DNA from: Alphaproteobacteria bacterium
GTDB lineage: Bacteria > Pseudomonadota > Alphaproteobacteria > Caulobacterales > Aquidulcibacteraceae
Length of the DNA stretch: 45,372 nt
Direction: 5' to 3'
Assembly (NCBI GenBank): GCA_027488965.1
Contig: JAIYAO010000053.1
Span: 1-45,372 of the forward strand
Shown here: positions 38,728 through 45,372 of the stretch, piece after piece
How the letters are laid out: the number at the start of each line of letters is the position of its first letter
Position numbering within the stretch: position 1 is the stretch's first letter
Program-made: the position numbers and the translations under genes
The notes under the pieces: model-generated
What the model was told of the DNA's origin: nothing
Database searches by the model: none
The model's input: the letters and a program-made list of their open reading frames with translations, nothing else

Positions 38728-40143
38728 TCAGACCGGCTGGAGATCCACTGCACCTTGAAACAAGCCGGTCGGATCCCACTTCGACTTAAGTTCGAGCAAA
38801 CGCTTCAGATTTCCGCCATATGCGCTGTCATGATTGTTCAGGACATCGCCCGCCGGAATGAAATTACTATAGCTAGTACCCATGCTATGCGGCGCCAGCC
38901 TGTCAAACAATTCACGCGCCCAGGCGACGCAACGCGCATCATCCGCCGCATCGCGCCAGCGCGTGTGGATGTTCAGCGCATAATGCGGGGTGCGGTTTGG
39001 CCACGCGGTGGCTGCGGCTTCAATCCGCGTCATCACACCGCCGATTTCACCGAAGAAGACTTCGCATTCCTCCGTCGGCAGCTGCGCCAACGCTTCCGCG
39101 ACGGTCTCGGCGACTGGCTTCGTAATCGAAGCGAGGTCGTGACTCTTCCAATAATTGCGCGCCCCTTCGGCCAGCAATGGATCGAACGATTTCTGCCAAT
39201 CGCAGAACGCTGACGGACCGGCGTGCACCGCGATCGGATCGCCGAGCGTGCGCACGCCCTCGGTGGCTTTTTCGGCATCATTGAGGGCGCCGGTGTAGCA
39301 GAAAGGCACAATGACCACGCGTTCGCCATGCCAGGCTTCCGGCAGGAACGGGAGCGGCGGCGCCTGACGTAGCACGGCCCAGATTGTGAGATCGTCTTCG
39401 GTAGAATCGATCATGGATTGAAGGGCGCAGAGCAGCTCTACCGCATGCTCGGCGCGGTGCACGGCGAGCCCAGCGAAGACCTGCGGTCCGAGACGGTGGA
39501 GCTCGAACTCGAATTGCGTGACAAGCCCAAAATTGCCGCCTCCGCCGCGCAGCGCCCAGAACAGATCAGGGTTTTCCGACTCGCTGGCGGTCACAACTTC
39601 GCCGCTCGCAATGATCACGCGGGCAGAGCGCAGATTGTCAATCGTCAGCCCGAACTTGCGGGTGGTCCAGCCGAAACCCCCGCCGAGTGTCAGCCCTGCA
39701 ACGCCGGTGGTGGAGTTGATGCCAGTCGGAACGACCAGCCCATGCGCCTGCGTGGCCGCATCGAGATCACCCAGGCTCGCGCCGGGCCCGACCCGCGCCA
39801 GCATCCGCGCCGGATCGACACTCACCGCGTTCATGTTCGCAAGATCAATGACCAGCCCGCCCTCGCAGACAGCCGAGCCGGCAATGTTATGGCCGCGTCC
39901 GCGCGTCGAGAAGAGGATGCCGTTCCGGGCTGCGAACAGAACGAGGGCCTGCGCCTGCGATTCCGTGGCGGGGCGCGCAATCGCGCCGGGACGCTTGTCG
40001 ATCATCCCGTTCCATACCGCCCGGGCAGCATCGTACTCGTGTGACTGCGGCGTGATCAACTCGCCCGCAATGGACCGGAGTTCGGTTTCGGAGGCCTGAA
40101 ACAGGCCACCCTCGCTCCTTTTAAGCTCAAGCGTACCGATCAT
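38728..40143 (-). CDS. FAD-binding berberine-bridge-type oxidoreductase
   Basis: A 471-residue flavoprotein. The FAD domain (about 40-215) has RGRGHNIAGSAVCEGG, with the His that commonly links FAD covalently, and GVAGLTLGGGFGWTTRKFGLTIDNL. The Cys used by bicovalent members is absent there, so one covalent bond is expected. The C-terminal BBE motif is SYSNFIPAGD...YGGNLKRLLELKSKWDPTGLFQ. ATG 40143 has GAGGGAAA upstream; longer frames have no ribosome site. It oxidises an alcohol, sugar or similar; the substrate is unknown. Divergent from the AraC regulator, which probably controls it. Confidence 0.87.
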   Translation of the reverse strand: MIGTLELKRSEGGLFQASETELRSIAGELITPQSHEYDAARAVWNGMIDKRPGAIARPATESQAQALVLFAARNGILFSTRGRGHNIAGSAVCEGGLVIDLANMNAVSVDPARMLARVGPGASLGDLDAATQAHGLVVPTGINSTTGVAGLTLGGGFGWTTRKFGLTIDNLRSARVIIASGEVVTASESENPDLFWALRGGGGNFGLVTQFEFELHRLGPQVFAGLAVHRAEHAVELLCALQSMIDSTEDDLTIWAVLRQAPPLPFLPEAWHGERVVIVPFCYTGALNDAEKATEGVRTLGDPIAVHAGPSAFCDWQKSFDPLLAEGARNYWKSHDLASITKPVAETVAEALAQLPTEECEVFFGEIGGVMTRIEAAATAWPNRTPHYALNIHTRWRDAADDARCVAWARELFDRLAPHSMGTSYSNFIPAGDVLNNHDSAYGGNLKRLLELKSKWDPTGLFQGAVDLQPV

Positions 40144-40264
40144 GTCGATTTCCCTCAAATAGCTGCGACACCGCTTAGAGTTTGCATCGCCGCGTGCGTT
40201 CGTTAATGCTATCTTGAACTGGTTCGGTGCTCGATCGTCCGGAATTGCTAACGGCGCGAGGAAG

Positions 40265-41245
40265 ATGACAGACATTCTCTCAGATGTCTTAAGCGCCATC
40301 CGGTTCGAGGGCAGCCTCTACTTCAAAGTCTGCGCGGGGGCGCCATGGGTCTCGACGAATCCGTCGATGCGGGAAATCGGCAGGATCGTGATGCCCAGTT
40401 CGGCGCACGTTATTCCGTTTCACATCATGTTGTCGGGCGAAGCCTGGGTCTGGCCCGAAGATCAGGACAGCGAACCGCTCGCATTCGCGTCCGGCGACAT
40501 CCTCATCGTTCCCGGCGGGTCACGGCACATGATCGCCTCGAGCCGCCAACCTAGGACAAGACCGAGTATCGACACCCATCCCTATAGCGAAGCAGCGAAA
40601 CGCTTGATGCCTTTCAATCTGGTTGAGATCGGCGAAATGGGCGCTCAGTCCACCTTCGTCTGCGGCTATCTCGGCTGCGATGACGGGCCCTTCAACCCGC
40701 TCTGGAGCGCGTTGCCGCCCATGATGATCGTCCGGCCGGCCGAAAGTCGACGCGTGCTGATTCAAAGCCTTATCGAGGCGGCGCTGGACGAAAGCATGAG
40801 CGATCTCGACGGCAGCGTCACCATAATGGCCAAGCTGAGCGAGCTCATGTTTGTGGAAGCGGTGCGCCGTTACATCCATGAGCAACCGCCTGACGCAAAG
40901 GGCTGGCTGGCCGGGGTGCGCGATGCGCGCGTGGGACAAGCCCTGCGCCTCATCCATCGCGAGCCTCAAAAGGACTGGACTCTCGCCGATCTTGCGAGCC
41001 AGGCCGGCACTTCGCGCAGCGTGCTCGCGGAGCGCTTTCTTGCCTTTACCAACGAGACGCCAGGCTCCTATCTCGCCCGCTGGCGCATGCAGCTTGCCTG
41101 CCGGATGCTCGAAAGCGGCCGCGCCTCGATCGAAGAGGCCGCAATGGCCGTCGGTTATAAATCGGACGCAGCGTTCAAAAGAGCTTTCAAGAAGGTGTTG
41201 GGCGTCCCGCCCGGGCAATGGCGCACGTCGCGCGCCCCAAAGTAG
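40265..41245 (+). CDS. AraC-family transcriptional regulator with cupin domain
   Basis: A 326-residue regulator. Residues about 20-200 are a cupin_6-type sensor domain (HIMLSGEAWVWPEDQDSEPLAFASGDILIVPGGSRHMI). The C-terminal AraC domain (about 225-320) has two helix-turn-helix motifs: WTLADLASQAGTSRSVLAERFLAFTNETPGSYLARWRM and SIEEAAMAVGYKSDAAFKRAFKKVLGVPPGQWR. The ATG at 40265 follows GAGGAAG closely. It is divergent from the BBE oxidoreductase with about 120 bases between starts. Confidence 0.87.
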   Translation: MTDILSDVLSAIRFEGSLYFKVCAGAPWVSTNPSMREIGRIVMPSSAHVIPFHIMLSGEAWVWPEDQDSEPLAFASGDILIVPGGSRHMIASSRQPRTRPSIDTHPYSEAAKRLMPFNLVEIGEMGAQSTFVCGYLGCDDGPFNPLWSALPPMMIVRPAESRRVLIQSLIEAALDESMSDLDGSVTIMAKLSELMFVEAVRRYIHEQPPDAKGWLAGVRDARVGQALRLIHREPQKDWTLADLASQAGTSRSVLAERFLAFTNETPGSYLARWRMQLACRMLESGRASIEEAAMAVGYKSDAAFKRAFKKVLGVPPGQWRTSRAPK

Positions 41246-41837
41246 CGAGGTTCTTGGCCCAAAGTCTGCCGAAGTATTCAGTCAAGGATGGAGGCACCAC
41301 TTTAAGAGAACGTGCTACGTGAAAGCAGACGAGGCAAAATTGTTCCGGCTTCGAACTGGCTGAAAAGGGCCATCAGCGCCGAGGCCGCCACATTCCTACA
41401 AATGACGGGGTCGCCCTTTTCCTGCCGGCCGGCAGGGGTCCGGCTGGTCTGGCCGGGGCGCAACCCACCCTGCCCGGACCCCGTACTGCAGCTTCGGGAC
41501 GACCCTGCCATTCCCGTCGACGCCGGCGTCAGGCGGGAGATCGCCGAATCCGGCCGCCCAGCCAGGTGTCGTTGGTCAAGGCATTGCTATAGAAATGCTG
41601 AGCACAACCATCCTGTCATCGGTCATCGTTGGTCTCCCCGGTTGGGCGCACTGTTCGGTAAGGCAATCCTGACCCCCAATCTGCCAGAAGAAAGGGACCT
41701 GCGACGGCGACGCCCTGACACCCCATCTTTGGGCCGTGATTCACAAAAGTGTCAGCCCGAGCTCGTATTGTAAGATTGGTTTGGGATTCGATATGGCCGT
41801 CACCTCCGAGCTGCTCCAATTGTAAGGAACCCGTCGC
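41246..41837. other. Intergenic stretch with dispersed-repeat copy D
   Basis: The 592-base gap between the AraC gene and the universal-stress gene. It holds repeat copy D (41367-41566) and no convincing gene. A long frame at 41312-41773 has high Arg/Pro and no natural start. AAGGA lies just before the stress-protein ATG. Confidence 0.5.
41367..41566 (+). repeat. Dispersed intergenic repeat, copy D (long, diverged)
   Basis: Left block GGGCCAT...GGCCGCCA, then ATGACGGGGTCGCC; right block TCAGGCGGGAGATCGCCG...CCGGCCG. The right block matches copy C. The middle is longer than in the other copies. Confidence 0.5.
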
Positions 41838-42575
41838 ATGTACCGCGACCTTCTGGTCCAGCTTCACCCTGGTGAGACTTGGCCTGCCCACGTGGCTTGT
41901 GCGGTAAGTTTGGCGGCGCGCTATCGCGCCTTCCTGGACGCGCTTGTGACCGGCGGCAAGGAGAATGACGAGGCTGTCGCGCACTTCGAAACGGAGCGGC
42001 TAAGGCGCGGCGTTCGGGGTCGCGTTGAACGATTATCAGGCGCTCCCGGAGCCGCCCTGGCACTCGGTGCGCGCTTTCATGACTTGGTGGTTGTCTCCCA
42101 GACCAATGCGGGGCTGACCCCGTCACAGGCAGCTGTCTTCAGTGGGCGGCCGACACTTTTTGTCCAGCCGGGTCATGAGCATCACGGTGATTTCGAGCGC
42201 GTTATGGTGGCCTGGAACGGCAGCTTGTCGGCGACGCGGGCGCTGCATGCGGCCCTGCCCTTCATCGAAGCGTCGCAAACGACTTTTCTATTGGTTGGGT
42301 CGAGCGCTGGGATGACTGCAGGGGCTGCAGTGCCGGACGCTGCTGTCCGGCTCAAAACGTATCTCGAACGCCACGCCAAGAACGTTTCCATAGTCGATGC
42401 AGCAGTCGAGAATGACGGCGCAGCCAAAGCGATCGTGCAAGCCGCCTCGGCCCATTCCTGCGAACTCATCGTCATGGGCGCGCACGCGACTGCGTCGACT
42501 GAGGGGATGAAGCTGGGCGGGGCGACCACCGAAGTTTTTCGCCAGTCCATGGTGCCTATCCTCGCGGCGCATTGA
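41838..42575 (+). CDS. Universal stress protein (UspA family)
   Basis: A 245-residue protein with a weak N-terminal half (MYRDLLVQLHPGE...) and a C-terminal Usp domain (FERVMVAWNGSLSATRALHAALPFIEASQ ... ELIVMGAHATASTEGMKLGGATTEVFRQSMVPIL). The ATP-binding G-2x-G-9x-G pattern is only partly kept (MGAHATASTEGMKLGGATTEV). Stress proteins of this tandem kind often lie beside PHA synthase genes, as here (100 bases upstream). Confidence 0.83.
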   Translation: MYRDLLVQLHPGETWPAHVACAVSLAARYRAFLDALVTGGKENDEAVAHFETERLRRGVRGRVERLSGAPGAALALGARFHDLVVVSQTNAGLTPSQAAVFSGRPTLFVQPGHEHHGDFERVMVAWNGSLSATRALHAALPFIEASQTTFLLVGSSAGMTAGAAVPDAAVRLKTYLERHAKNVSIVDAAVENDGAAKAIVQAASAHSCELIVMGAHATASTEGMKLGGATTEVFRQSMVPILAAH

Positions 42576-42674
42576 ACGTGGCTTGCAGGTCGCAACCTGC
42601 GCATACGCGCTTCGCCGCATTGCGTGTCTCCTGGATGTCGCCGCGTCCAATCGAATGAACGAACTGGGGACCTT

Positions 42675-44525
42675 ATGGCGTCTTATGGTGAGGAGCGGCT
42701 CACGCCACTGCCAGACAGTGCGAACAATCGTGCAGACACTTCGAAGGCCCACAGGGACGCCACACCTTCGTTACTTGGCGCAGGTACGGGCAGCGGGGGG
42801 CCGTCCGGAGTTCATCCTGCGTCACCGCTTGTAGACAAAGTCATTCGCGCTGCGATTGGCCGCACCACCAATGGTGTCTCCCCCTATACGTTGGCCAGCG
42901 CGACGTTGGACTGGATGTCTCATTTGTCCTCCGCCCCAAGCCGCCAGCTAGAGCTCGCCCAACTCGCTGCGAAACTCAGTTCAAAATGGATGATCAGCAC
43001 GCTGGGATGGTCATTGGGCCAGCCAGGTCTGGAGCCTGAACCGCATGATCATCGCTTCGATGCCGAGGAATGGCGCGTTCAGCCCCGTCGCGCCGCGATG
43101 GAGGCCCATCTTGCGATGGAAGCATGGTGGCGTGAGGCCACCGCCCCGGTGCATGGCATGCAGCCGCGCAACGCTGACCGCCTGCGCCTTCTGGCCGATC
43201 AAGCCCTCGCCCCTTTCGCACCCCATCACAACCCGCTTCTGAATCCTGCCGTCGCAAGCAAGACGCGCGCGGAGATGGGTCACAACTTGTGGCGCGGCTA
43301 TCAGCATTTGATGCAGGACCTCACCGCGTCGGCGACGGCAATACCGCCAGAGCGCCACGATCCGTTCATTGTGGGGAAGACACTGGCGATCACGCCCGGC
43401 GCCGTCGTGTTCCGCAACCATCTGTTCGAGCTGATCCAGTACAAACCCGCCACGGATGCCGTGTTAAGGGAACCGGTACTGATCACACCCGCATGGATCA
43501 TGAAGTACTACATTTTCGATCTTCAGCCGCATAACTCCCTGATCCGCTACCTCGTTGAACAAGGCCACACGGTGTTCGTCATCTCCTGGAGAAATCCGGG
43601 ACCTGAAGATCGCGACATCTCGTTTGACGACTATCGCATCCAGGGCATCATGCCGGCCATTCATGCGGCAAGCACGCTGTGCGATGGCTCCTCGGTTCAT
43701 CTGTGCGGCTATTGTCTCGGCGGCACCATGGCCGCCATCGTCTCCGCCACGATGGCGCGTGATGGCGACTGGCGATTGGCATCGCTGACGCTGCTCGCGG
43801 CGCAAACCGACTTCAGCGAAGCCGGCGAACTGATGATGTTCGTTGACGAAAGTCAGGTGGCGTTTCTGGAAGATCTGATGTGGTCCCAAGGCGTGCTGAC
43901 AGGCGGACAAATGGCATCCGCCTTCAAGACCATGCGCGCCGAAGAGCTCGTCTGGGGTCGGCTGCTTCAAGAGTACTTCCTGGGTGAGCGCGCTTCAGCA
44001 TTTGACCTCGCAACGTGGAATGCCGACCAGACCCGCATGCCCGCAGCGATGCACAGTCAGTATCTGCGGGGCCTGTTCCTCGAGAACCGACTGACTGCAG
44101 GACGCTTCGCCGTCGACGGTCGCGTCATCACGCTAAAGGACATTCGCACCCCGCTTTTCGTCGTGGGCACCGAGGCTGACCACATTGCGCCCTGGCGATC
44201 AGTCTATAAGGTTAACCTTTTCACCGACGCCGAACTCACTTTCCTTCTCGCAAGCGGCGGCCACAACGCCGGCATCGTTTCCGAGCCAGGGCACCCGCAT
44301 CGGCACTATCGCATTGGTCAGCGCCGACGCGGCGACCTCTACTGCGACCCAGAAACATGGGCGACCATCGCCGAGCGTCGCGAGGGCTCATGGTGGCCGG
44401 AATGGAGCGCATGGCTGCACGCCCGCAGTGCGAAGTCAAAGCGTCCCCCGCCTCGTCTCGGGGACGCGGACAAGGGCTTCCCCATCCTCGCGCAGGCCCC
44501 GGGTGACTACGTGCTGATGACGTGA
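42675..44525 (+). CDS. phaC: Poly(3-hydroxyalkanoate) synthase
   Basis: A 616-residue synthase of the class I size. The catalytic Cys347 sits in the lipase-like box GYCLGGT, and the expected Asp and His appear as VGTEADHIAPW and SGGHNAG. Typical PhaC segments are GKTLAITPGAVVFRNHLFELIQY, PAWIMKYYIFDLQPHNSLIRYLVEQGHTVFVISWRNP and WWPEWSAW. ATG 42675 has GGGGA in front; an upstream frame start at 42624 is unlikely. It polymerises hydroxyacyl-CoA on storage granules. No phasin, phaA or phaB lies nearby, so this may be a secondary synthase. Confidence 0.9.
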   Translation: MASYGEERLTPLPDSANNRADTSKAHRDATPSLLGAGTGSGGPSGVHPASPLVDKVIRAAIGRTTNGVSPYTLASATLDWMSHLSSAPSRQLELAQLAAKLSSKWMISTLGWSLGQPGLEPEPHDHRFDAEEWRVQPRRAAMEAHLAMEAWWREATAPVHGMQPRNADRLRLLADQALAPFAPHHNPLLNPAVASKTRAEMGHNLWRGYQHLMQDLTASATAIPPERHDPFIVGKTLAITPGAVVFRNHLFELIQYKPATDAVLREPVLITPAWIMKYYIFDLQPHNSLIRYLVEQGHTVFVISWRNPGPEDRDISFDDYRIQGIMPAIHAASTLCDGSSVHLCGYCLGGTMAAIVSATMARDGDWRLASLTLLAAQTDFSEAGELMMFVDESQVAFLEDLMWSQGVLTGGQMASAFKTMRAEELVWGRLLQEYFLGERASAFDLATWNADQTRMPAAMHSQYLRGLFLENRLTAGRFAVDGRVITLKDIRTPLFVVGTEADHIAPWRSVYKVNLFTDAELTFLLASGGHNAGIVSEPGHPHRHYRIGQRRRGDLYCDPETWATIAERREGSWWPEWSAWLHARSAKSKRPPPRLGDADKGFPILAQAPGDYVLMT

Positions 44526-44527
44526 TT

Positions 44528-44645
44528 GGGCCAGCTCTGCCTGGGCCGTCACTTTGTGACGGACGGCAGCGCCGCTCAAGACCTGCCGGTCCGGCCTTCC
44601 CCGCCGGTCAGGCCGGAGATCGCCGTGTGCGGCCGGTCTAGCAAG
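44528..44645 (+). repeat. Dispersed intergenic repeat, copy C
   Basis: Starts GGGCCA, then GCCGTC-ACTTTGTGACG-GACGGC (a hairpin whose stem differs in sequence from copy B but pairs equally well), CGCTCAAGACCTGCC and TCAGGCCGGAGATCGCCG. It fills most of the 208-base gap between phaC and the TPR gene, where both genes end, so it may act as a terminator. Confidence 0.6.
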
Positions 44646-44733
44646 ATGGCTGGAATGACTGCTTTGGGAGCAGAACTCACCCTTCCGAACACAACTGCCG
44701 CTGGCGCCGGAATGTAGCCGCCGATGGGCGCCG

Positions 44734-45372
44734 CTAGCCCCGCTTCGGCCCATCGCCATACGGCCAGGCCTCACCCAACTGCGCGCGGGCCTGGTCGATC
44801 GCGTCGCGCAGCGGGTTGAGGGCAGGGTTGGCGGGATCGGCGTCGAGGACTGCAATCATGGCGGCATAGGCGGCCTTTCCGTCCTGCCCGCGGCCTTCGT
44901 TGTGCGCCTGCGCCCAAGCTTGGAACTGCGCGACCTCCGGCGGCTGGCCACCGCCATCGCCCAGCTCCGCTCCCAGCTTTTCCAGCGCCGCGGCAATCTC
45001 GCCTTCCGTCACAACAGCCACTTGTGCTGCGCGAACGAAGTCCCGCAGCAGGTTTTGAAAGAGTTCGCCGAAGGCCTTCGGCATTGCCGCGAGCAAAGGC
45101 TTCAGAGCCTCAGCAGCTTCGAAGAATGCGGCCATGGCCAAGCGGGCGTCCTCAACTTTTCCGGCGTTCAACAGCGCCTGCCCATAGCCCCCAAGAGACG
45201 TCGCCAGTTCAGGCGTGAAGGCTTGCGGGTTCTCTTTGGCCAAGGCCCGATAGAGCGCGACGGCCTCTTGCGCTGCGGCCAGCGCGCCGGGCCGATCACC
45301 GCCTTGTGACAGGAAGGTCGCGAGGTTCGAGACGGACATCGCGACATCAGGCGTGAAGGCTTGCGGGTTCTC
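44734..45372 (-). CDS. Tetratricopeptide-repeat protein, C-terminal part (runs off the right edge)
   Basis: The frame is open to the window end, so the N-terminus is missing. Visible are TPR units of about 46 residues with the motif ENPQAFTPxLAxSLxxxG followed by GxRPGALAAAQEAVALYRALA, as in the TPR_10/12-type repeats of large bacterial sensor or CHAT/STAND-type proteins. They degrade towards a unique C-terminal domain (about 120 residues, FQAWAQAHNEGRGQDGKAAYAAMIAVLDADPANPALNP). What the N-terminal part does cannot be seen. Confidence 0.72.
   Translation of the reverse strand, partial: ENPQAFTPDVAMSVSNLATFLSQGGDRPGALAAAQEAVALYRALAKENPQAFTPELATSLGGYGQALLNAGKVEDARLAMAAFFEAAEALKPLLAAMPKAFGELFQNLLRDFVRAAQVAVVTEGEIAAALEKLGAELGDGGGQPPEVAQFQAWAQAHNEGRGQDGKAAYAAMIAVLDADPANPALNPLRDAIDQARAQLGEAWPYGDGPKRG
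45209..45372 (-). repeat. TPR coding repeat with 138-base period
   Basis: A 26-base stretch at 45209-45234 is repeated exactly at 45347-45372 (both code for the ENPQAFTP junction), 138 bases or 46 residues apart. The array evidently continues past the window edge. Confidence 0.75.

Noticed and set aside
41312-41773. Plus-strand frame of 153 residues in the gap before the stress-protein gene
   Set aside because: Arg/Pro-rich, no ribosome site, and it overlaps repeat copy D. No feature of a real protein.

Overview
This 45.4 kb, GC-rich window has the gene content of an alphaproteobacterial chromosome. The reasons are FixJ-type two-component regulators with a PAS/DUF4118 histidine kinase, ECF-sigma/anti-sigma control, a class-I-like PHA synthase, many Sec/lipoprotein-secreted proteins and very high GC3. 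I infer a Caulobacterales/Hyphomonadaceae-like organism, but no rRNA or tRNA gene is present to confirm this. No CRISPR array or complete IS element was seen.

Layout. (1) 1-8.3 kb: the end of a 3-hydroxyisobutyrate-dehydrogenase-like gene overlapping a cupin lipoprotein, an NTF2-like secreted protein, a beta-propeller lipoprotein, a ferritin-like/[4Fe-4S]/double-CDGSH fusion, an alginate-export-type outer-membrane protein coupled to a DUF1579 protein, and a SnoaL-like protein divergent from a LysR regulator. (2) 8.5-19.9 kb: a leftward nine-gene operon (isochorismatase, three alpha/beta hydrolases, metallo-beta-lactamase-fold hydrolase, second isochorismatase, XapX protein, YtcJ-like amidohydrolase, a dps with an in-frame stop). 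Immediately upstream are a PAS sensor kinase, a stand-alone receiver and a FixJ/LuxR-type regulator. A palindrome of the form TCATAC-N4-GTATGA lies in front of each of the three transcription units, so the regulator probably controls itself, its partners and the hydrolase operon. (3) 20.2-22.7 kb: a mobile scar. A short tyrosine recombinase and an internally deleted copy of the same gene flank a phosphotransferase gene.

(4) 22.8-33.1 kb: the most striking block. An ECF sigma/anti-sigma pair is surrounded by seven copies of one promoter pattern, GGAAT-N16/17-CGTT. Each is correctly oriented in front of a gene: the sigma factor itself, an acidic-domain subtilase operon, a P-loop NTPase/degenerate ABC protein operon, a porin, a secreted (SNSS)17 repeat protein, a DUF6065-like protein and a secreted protein with a peptidoglycan-binding-like tail. 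I read this as a self-contained, ECF-controlled cell-envelope system whose key product may be the Ser/Asn-repeat protein. Its function is unknown.

(5) 33.4-38.4 kb: a secreted CHAT-fold protein that appears to lack the catalytic Cys, translationally coupled to an intact caspase/FGE-sulfatase fusion, then a broken two-partner-secretion transporter relic with a C8 tract. (6) 38.7-45.4 kb: a BBE-type flavoprotein divergent from an AraC regulator, a universal stress protein, a PHA synthase and the C-terminal part of a TPR protein running off the right edge. Four copies of a roughly 100-200 bp dispersed hairpin-containing repeat occupy intergenic gaps from 33 to 45 kb.
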